Positions 7,692-11,191 of a stretch of 11,191 bases of DNA are shown here, piece after piece. The notes beneath the pieces were generated by a model. The model saw nothing but the letters and a program-made list of their open reading frames with translations. It did no database searches and was not told the origin of the DNA. The stretch spans positions 1 through 11,191 of the forward strand of contig JAJRTI010000122.1 of NCBI GenBank assembly GCA_024278415.1, read 5' to 3'. Each line of letters begins with the position of its first letter. The stretch's first letter is position 1. The position numbers were made by a program, and so were the translations under genes. Origin of the DNA: Planctomycetota bacterium (GTDB taxonomy: Bacteria; Planctomycetota; Brocadiia; JAJRTI01).

Positions 7692-7838
7692 TCGTGTAGC
7701 CGAAGGCCAGAACCGCCAGGGAAAGGCATGGCCTCGATAGGCCAAGTCTACACTCATGAGATTCGGGAATCCGTGTGCTCATTGGGGCTGCGGCCCAACG
7801 GCAACTGTCTTACGTGTGGGTAATTGTCAGCTACCTTC

Positions 7839-7845
7839 GGGAGGT
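7839..7845 (+). promoter_or_regulatory. Shine-Dalgarno site that fixes the LVIVD-protein start
   Basis: GGGAGGT, four bases before the ATG at 7850. The frame is open back to 7775 but nothing before 7850 has a comparable site, and the protein from 7850 has a natural signal-anchor N-terminus. Confidence 0.8.
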
Positions 7846-7849
7846 CACC

Positions 7850-10420
7850 ATGAGTCGGAGCGCCGACACAGACAAGGCTCGGTTCGTCCGATTCATCTTG
7901 GTGTGCATTGGGCTCATCCTGACCCTGGGGCTCCTTGGATGGGCGATAGAGACGCGGCCCTGGGAATTGCTCAAGCAACTCGGCCAGACACCGTCTGCCG
8001 CGCCCGCCGCGGGCTCGACGGCCAGGCCGCAGGCCCCTAAGGGCTCCCAAAGCCAACAACTTGCCAATGGCGCACCCACCGGCGCAGGCCGCGGCAAACT
8101 GCGCTTCCGGTTCGATGCAGGAGGCCGAGACCGCGCATTGCTCGACGCAAAGGGCCGGCCTGTAGAACCACGCGACGTGGAGCGGCTCTATGGCCAGGCA
8201 TTCGCGGCCCGCGACGCGGGCGTAGATGTGTGCTTGCACGAATACGCCGCGCGCACGGCCATGCCAGAGGCGAAGCGGCCCGTGTACATGGACCTGGCCA
8301 AGTGGGAAACGGCACGAGTGCCGCCGGGACAGATCGCCATCGATCCCAAGCTGGGCCGTTTCCAGTTCTCAGCGGGCAAATCCACCAAACTCAAGCTGGC
8401 CAGCCGATGCCACATCGGCTGGGGCGAAGCGCGGGACGTGTTCATTGACGGCAAGTACGCCTACCTGGCCACGGCTGAGAGCAGCTTCCCCGTCTGCATC
8501 TACGACCTCTCCAACCCCGCGTCGCCGGTCAAAGTTGGCATGATCCAGGCCGGGGACATGGAGTGGCCCACGCGGGTCGTTGTGCAGGAGGGGCGCGCGT
8601 ACGTGCCGAGCCGATACCGAACCTTTGCCGTGCACGACGTGTCCGACCCGCGGCGGCCCAAGCGCTTGGATACGCTGAACCTCTGCCGCGGCCGCAAGCG
8701 CGGCAGCGCCGGCGCGCGCAGCGTCGCGGTAGGCGGAGGGTACGCGTACGTGACCGTGCACGGCCGCGGGTTCGACGTGATCGACGTGTCCAGCCCCAAG
8801 CGCGCGTGCCGCGTCGCGCAAGTCAACGCGCCGCCCGGGTTCGACCCCATGCCCAAGCCGCGGCTCGTGGGCAAAAGGCTGTTCCTCGCGAGCAAAACGC
8901 AACTGCTGAGCTACGACGTGTCCAACCCCAAGCAGCCCGTGCGTCTGCCGACCTTGCCCGTGGCCTGCGCAAACGTGCAAGTGGCCGGGCGGTTCGCCTA
9001 CCTGCCCGGCGGCGACGGCGTGTTCAGCGTGGCCGACGTGTCCGACCCGCAGCAGCCCCGAGTCGTCGGACAGTGCCGCGCCGCGCTCCCGAGCAAGCAA
9101 GGCGGATTGGACGACGTGGTCGTGAAGGGAAAGTACGCGTTCGCGACCGTGCGCAGCCGGCCTGAAGAGCGCGTGTGCTTCGTGGTCATCGACGTGTCAA
9201 AGCCCGACGCGCCCAAGGTCGTCGCGGAGGCGAAGGTGGACCCGGCCTTCACCGGCGCCAGGGCGTTCGACGGCATGAAGCTGGGCCGGGCCGACGCGGC
9301 CGTGCCGGTCTTCCTCGATCCTCACATGCGCTGCCTGCCCACAGGCATCGCCCTGCGCGGCGATCACGTGTACGTATCGGACGAGTTCTTTGGCCTGTGG
9401 GCATTCGACGTGTCCGACCCGCGGCAGCCCACGCTCGTAGGCGGTGCGAAGGAAGGCGGCGAGGTGTCGAGTGTCTGCGTGAGCCGCGGCCTCGCGTTCG
9501 CGGTGCAGAACATGGAGGGCGGCCTGGCGATCGTGGACGTGTCCGATCCCCGCGCGCCGCAGTGGAAGTCGTACTACCACACCTCGACCGACATCTGGGC
9601 CGTGGCGTGCTACCAAGGCCGCTACGTCTACTTCTCCGACTACGACGGCGGCTCGGGCCGGCACATCTACGTGATTGACGCGGCCGATCCGTCCAAGCCT
9701 GCACTCGTGAACCGGCTTCCGGGCCGGCAGGCCCGGTCCGCGGCCGTCGCCGGCCGGCGCCTGTTCATGGACGGTATGATCTTCGACTTGGAGGACCCGG
9801 CCCGCCCGCGCAAGCTCGCGGACATCCCCGGCCGCGGCGCGGAGTTCTCCATGCGCCAATCCGCGGCCGGCGACAAGCTCTATGTCTGCGTCGAGAGGAC
9901 GTTCGGCGTCATCGACCTGAGCGACGCCAGCCGTCCGAGCGAACTCGCCCGCCTTGGACTGGGCGACCCCGGCTTCTGGTGTGAGCGCATGCAGGCCTTG
10001 GCCGGCCGCGTGCTCGTGCCGTACGGCAAACGAGGAGCTATCATCGTCGACGTGTCCAACAGCCGTTCGCCTCGCATCGTGGAGCGCTACAGCCCCAAGA
10101 ACCTGGCGGGCGGGCTCAAGCGCGGGATCGGCAAACTCCTCCATGTCGATCGGCTGACCCGCGAAGTCGTCATCTCCGCGGAGATGGCCGGCCACTACCT
10201 CTACACCGCGGACTACTGGGACAACGTGTACGTCATGGACGTGCGCAACCCGTCCAAGCCCAAGCTCCTTGGCGAAGCGCCCGGATACTACGGTTGGGGC
10301 ATGGACGTGCAAGGCGGCTACATGTATCGCGCGAGCCTCGACGGCATCCGCATCTTCGATATCCCGCGGCCTTCGGAAGCGCCCGTCGGCCCCGTCACGA
10401 CCGTGGCGAACCTCAAGTAG
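7850..10420 (+). CDS. Membrane-anchored LVIVD-repeat beta-propeller protein
   Basis: An 856-residue protein. Residues 12-33 (FVRFILVCIGLILTLGLLGW) form one transmembrane signal anchor after a short charged N-terminus, so the rest is probably outside the cytoplasmic membrane. A Pro/Ala/Gln-rich low-complexity linker (~47-85) follows, then a region (~86-185) I do not recognise, containing GQIAIDPKLGRFQF. From about residue 188 to 850 there are about 14 repeats of the LVIVD type: a strand pair like DGKYAYLA followed by IYDLSNPASP, VHDVSDPRRP, VADVSDPQQP, IVDVSDPRAP, VMDVRNPSKP and so on, averaging ~47 residues. This family forms beta-propellers; 14 blades would suit two seven-bladed propellers. 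No catalytic motif is visible, and cell-surface binding or scaffolding is an inference. It begins 423 bases after the pseudokinase gene, so it is likely transcribed separately. Confidence 0.9.
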   Translation: MSRSADTDKARFVRFILVCIGLILTLGLLGWAIETRPWELLKQLGQTPSAAPAAGSTARPQAPKGSQSQQLANGAPTGAGRGKLRFRFDAGGRDRALLDAKGRPVEPRDVERLYGQAFAARDAGVDVCLHEYAARTAMPEAKRPVYMDLAKWETARVPPGQIAIDPKLGRFQFSAGKSTKLKLASRCHIGWGEARDVFIDGKYAYLATAESSFPVCIYDLSNPASPVKVGMIQAGDMEWPTRVVVQEGRAYVPSRYRTFAVHDVSDPRRPKRLDTLNLCRGRKRGSAGARSVAVGGGYAYVTVHGRGFDVIDVSSPKRACRVAQVNAPPGFDPMPKPRLVGKRLFLASKTQLLSYDVSNPKQPVRLPTLPVACANVQVAGRFAYLPGGDGVFSVADVSDPQQPRVVGQCRAALPSKQGGLDDVVVKGKYAFATVRSRPEERVCFVVIDVSKPDAPKVVAEAKVDPAFTGARAFDGMKLGRADAAVPVFLDPHMRCLPTGIALRGDHVYVSDEFFGLWAFDVSDPRQPTLVGGAKEGGEVSSVCVSRGLAFAVQNMEGGLAIVDVSDPRAPQWKSYYHTSTDIWAVACYQGRYVYFSDYDGGSGRHIYVIDAADPSKPALVNRLPGRQARSAAVAGRRLFMDGMIFDLEDPARPRKLADIPGRGAEFSMRQSAAGDKLYVCVERTFGVIDLSDASRPSELARLGLGDPGFWCERMQALAGRVLVPYGKRGAIIVDVSNSRSPRIVERYSPKNLAGGLKRGIGKLLHVDRLTREVVISAEMAGHYLYTADYWDNVYVMDVRNPSKPKLLGEAPGYYGWGMDVQGGYMYRASLDGIRIFDIPRPSEAPVGPVTTVANLK
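8411..10400 (+). repeat. Tandem LVIVD repeats, visible in DNA as GACGTGTCCGACCCG
   Basis: The blade-ending motif DVSDP is encoded by nearly the same bases several times: GACGTGTCCGACCCG at 8636, 9035 and 9407, and GACGTGTCCGATCCC at 9536. Looser versions (GACGTGTCC followed by AAC or AGC) occur near 8776, 8917 and 10051. The 9035, 9407 and 8636 copies share a further CG/CA-rich run ending in GGCCC or AGCCC. Later blades (after 9650) have drifted more. Confidence 0.75.
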
Positions 10421-10543
10421 AGGTGGAAGGCTGATTTCACGTGTCACAACGCGTTGCATTCTGGAGTTTCGAAAGTTGATTCGGGCAGGTTGACAACGAA
10501 TGTGCCGATTCTTGGGCAATGTGTGCAGCACATTGCGGACTGG

Positions 10544-10787
10544 GCAGCCTGAAGGGCTGCCACAACATAGCCCAGTGCAAGCCGCGCCACGCGCGGCGCC
10601 GCGCTGGGTCCGCGTCTTGTACCAAAGAACGCTGAAAGCGTTCCACAAGGCCGGCGGGCCGCGTTTGTGCAACGCTTTCAGCGTTGCTTCGTCGTTTTCA
10701 ATCCTCCCCAGCGCGGCGTTTGTTCGCCCGCTAACGCGGCCGAACAAGCTTGCACTGGGCTATGATGTGATGCGCCTTCAGCGCATC
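10544..10787. repeat. Symmetric four-hairpin repeat element (TGAAR loops)
   Basis: Four perfect hairpins share a TGAAR loop but have different stems. A (+) is GCAGCC-TGAAG-GGCTGC, 10544-10560. B (+) is GAACGC-TGAAA-GCGTTC, 10627-10643. C (-) has stem GCAACGC and loop TGAAA, 10669-10687. D (-) has stem GATGCGC and loop TGAAG, 10769-10787. Each is followed, reading its own strand, by (C)ACA. A and D are then followed by the same 17 bases, CATAGCCCAGTGCAAGC, at 10566-10582 (+) and 10748-10764 (-). The element is therefore a nested inverted repeat with A facing D and B facing C. It looks like a dispersed intergenic repeat family; whether it acts as DNA or RNA is not visible. Confidence 0.75.
10571..10608 (+). 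repeat. GC-rich nested hairpin inside the repeat element
   Basis: GCCGCGC (10581-10587) pairs with GCGCGGC (10591-10597) around CAC. This sits inside a second pairing of CCCAGTGC (10571-10578) with GCGCTGGG (10601-10608), with one G-T pair. It could act as a transcription-stopping structure between the LVIVD gene and the next gene, but no U-tract follows. Confidence 0.55.
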
Positions 10788-10860
10788 CGCGTTCTGCGCA
10801 GGCGCACCACTGGAACGAACGCCCGGTTGACTATGTACGTTCAGACCAGCCCCCTAAAAT

Positions 10861-10865
10861 AGAGG
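10861..10865 (+). promoter_or_regulatory. Shine-Dalgarno site for the TTG-initiated membrane protein
   Basis: AGAGG, 6 bases before TTG at 10872. An in-frame TAG at 10860-10862 overlaps it, so no start further upstream is possible and TTG is the only candidate before an internal GTG. Confidence 0.6.
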
Positions 10866-10871
10866 CCGCGC

Positions 10872-11191
10872 TTGGACCAGCCAACTCCATCGCCACGCAG
10901 CAGAACGCCGCGCTTGGCCGGCGCCGCCGTCGCGGTGGTCGCGCTCGTCTACATCGTCTGGGTGGCCGAGTTGCCCTCGGACACATTCTGGGCCGGCGAT
11001 ATGGGCGTCAAGCTCGTGCAGGTCGAGTCGTTCGTCCACGGCCGGTGGCAGCGCCTGGCGCTCGACTACCCCGGCCGGACCATCGACCCCGATGGCCGCT
11101 ACTTCCCCATCTCGCCGCTCTTCGCCGCGAGACTCGGCGCGCGGTGGTACGGCGTATTCCCGCCGTTCTTCCCGTTCCTCACGTCGATCCT
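10872..11191 (+). CDS. Probable polytopic membrane protein, N-terminal part only
   Basis: 106 codons run off the right edge. From TTG the protein reads MDQPTPSPRSRTPR, then a transmembrane helix at ~15-33 (LAGAAVAVVALVYIVWVAEL). A periplasmic-style loop follows (DTFWAGDMGVKLVQVESFVH, GRWQRLALDYPGR, IDPDGRYFPISPLF), then a second hydrophobic start (WYGVFPPFFPFLTSIL). An N-terminal helix followed by an acidic loop and then many helices is the layout of GT-C (PMT/ArnT-like) glycosyltransferases, but no defining motif beyond the Gly-Asp in the loop is visible. I therefore give only 'membrane protein, possible GT-C glycosyltransferase'. Codon use and GC match the neighbours. Its start lies 451 bases after the LVIVD gene, on the other side of the hairpin array, so it probably has its own promoter. 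Confidence 0.75.
   Translation, partial: MDQPTPSPRSRTPRLAGAAVAVVALVYIVWVAELPSDTFWAGDMGVKLVQVESFVHGRWQRLALDYPGRTIDPDGRYFPISPLFAARLGARWYGVFPPFFPFLTSI

Larger units (their letters stand above)
7427..7849. other. 423-base intergenic region
   Basis: No convincing gene. It contains a GC hairpin just after the pseudokinase stop, a ~150-bp inverted-repeat element (7548-7700), and 7701-7849, in which I see only the ribosome-binding site of the next gene. A frame open at 7527-7823 crosses both inverted-repeat arms and reads as low-complexity Pro/Gly-rich protein, so I do not call it. A promoter for the LVIVD gene presumably lies in 7701-7840 but I cannot point to convincing boxes. Confidence 0.7.
10421..10871. 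other. 451-base intergenic region with a hairpin array
   Basis: No gene is supported. 10421-10540 has only a small palindrome (CAACGCGTTG, 10447-10456). 10544-10787 is filled by the symmetric hairpin array described separately. 10788-10860 shows nothing I can name. An open frame at 10500-10862 runs straight through the hairpins and is explained by them, so it is not called. Confidence 0.75.

Noticed and set aside
7527..7823. 98-residue + strand frame in the gap before the LVIVD gene
   Set aside because: It is encoded mainly by the two inverted-repeat arms and their C/G runs, so the open frame follows from composition.
10490..10520. TTGACA at 10490 as a sigma-70 -35 box
   Set aside because: No convincing -10 hexamer lies 16-18 bases downstream, and it is followed by the repeat array and not by a gene.
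9197..10747. 516-residue open frame on the minus strand opposite the LVIVD gene
   Set aside because: Its apparent repeats (GHVDD-, VRHVH-like) are just the reverse reading of the GACGTGTCC blade codons, and it runs into the intergenic hairpins.
10544..10787. CRISPR array
   Set aside because: The repeated units are hairpins in both orientations with irregular spacing, and there are no same-length spacers or cas genes.
10500..10862. 120-residue + strand frame in the gap after the LVIVD gene
   Set aside because: It passes through all four hairpins and the GC palindrome; repeat structure explains the sequence better than protein coding.

Overview
This is a high-GC bacterial chromosomal segment in which every gene I can support lies on the + strand. 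Two amino-acid biosynthesis genes are followed by three large proteins built from HEAT repeats, a kinase-like fold and LVIVD propeller repeats, then the start of a polytopic membrane protein. This mix, with widely spaced genes and GC-rich intergenic hairpin repeats, resembles Planctomycetota or a related deep-branching phylum. That placement is an inference from protein style; there is no rRNA or marker gene here to prove it.

Positions 2-1620: the 3' nine-tenths of argH (argininosuccinate lyase), a 76-residue two-helix membrane protein, and a short spacer with a CATCAACCAT repeat. Positions 1618-2913: lysA (diaminopimelate decarboxylase). The argH - small membrane protein - lysA order looks like one amino-acid biosynthesis operon, but no other lysine gene follows.

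Positions 2992-7426: two adjacent genes that both carry degenerate signalling domains. The first is a predicted exported HEAT-repeat protein with a receiver (CheY-like) fold inserted between its HEAT blocks; its phosphoacceptor position appears to be Ala. The second is a 672-residue protein with a helical N-terminus, a repetitive acidic linker, a four-Cys zinc-ribbon-like knuckle, a pseudokinase lacking the catalytic Lys and Asp, and a C-terminal coiled coil. This is the most unusual part of the window.

Positions 7427-7849: a noncoding gap holding a GC-rich hairpin and a ~150-bp element bounded by ~30-bp inverted repeats. Positions 7850-10420: a membrane-anchored protein with about 14 LVIVD-type repeats, enough for two seven-bladed beta-propellers. 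Positions 10421-10871: a noncoding gap with a symmetric array of four hairpins that share a TGAAR loop but have different stems. Positions 10872 to the right edge: the start of a probable multi-pass membrane protein, with a TTG start supported by an AGAGG ribosome-binding site.

The biosynthetic genes act in arginine and lysine/peptidoglycan supply. The three large proteins probably act in envelope or protein-interaction functions, and nothing in the sequence ties them to arginine or lysine synthesis.
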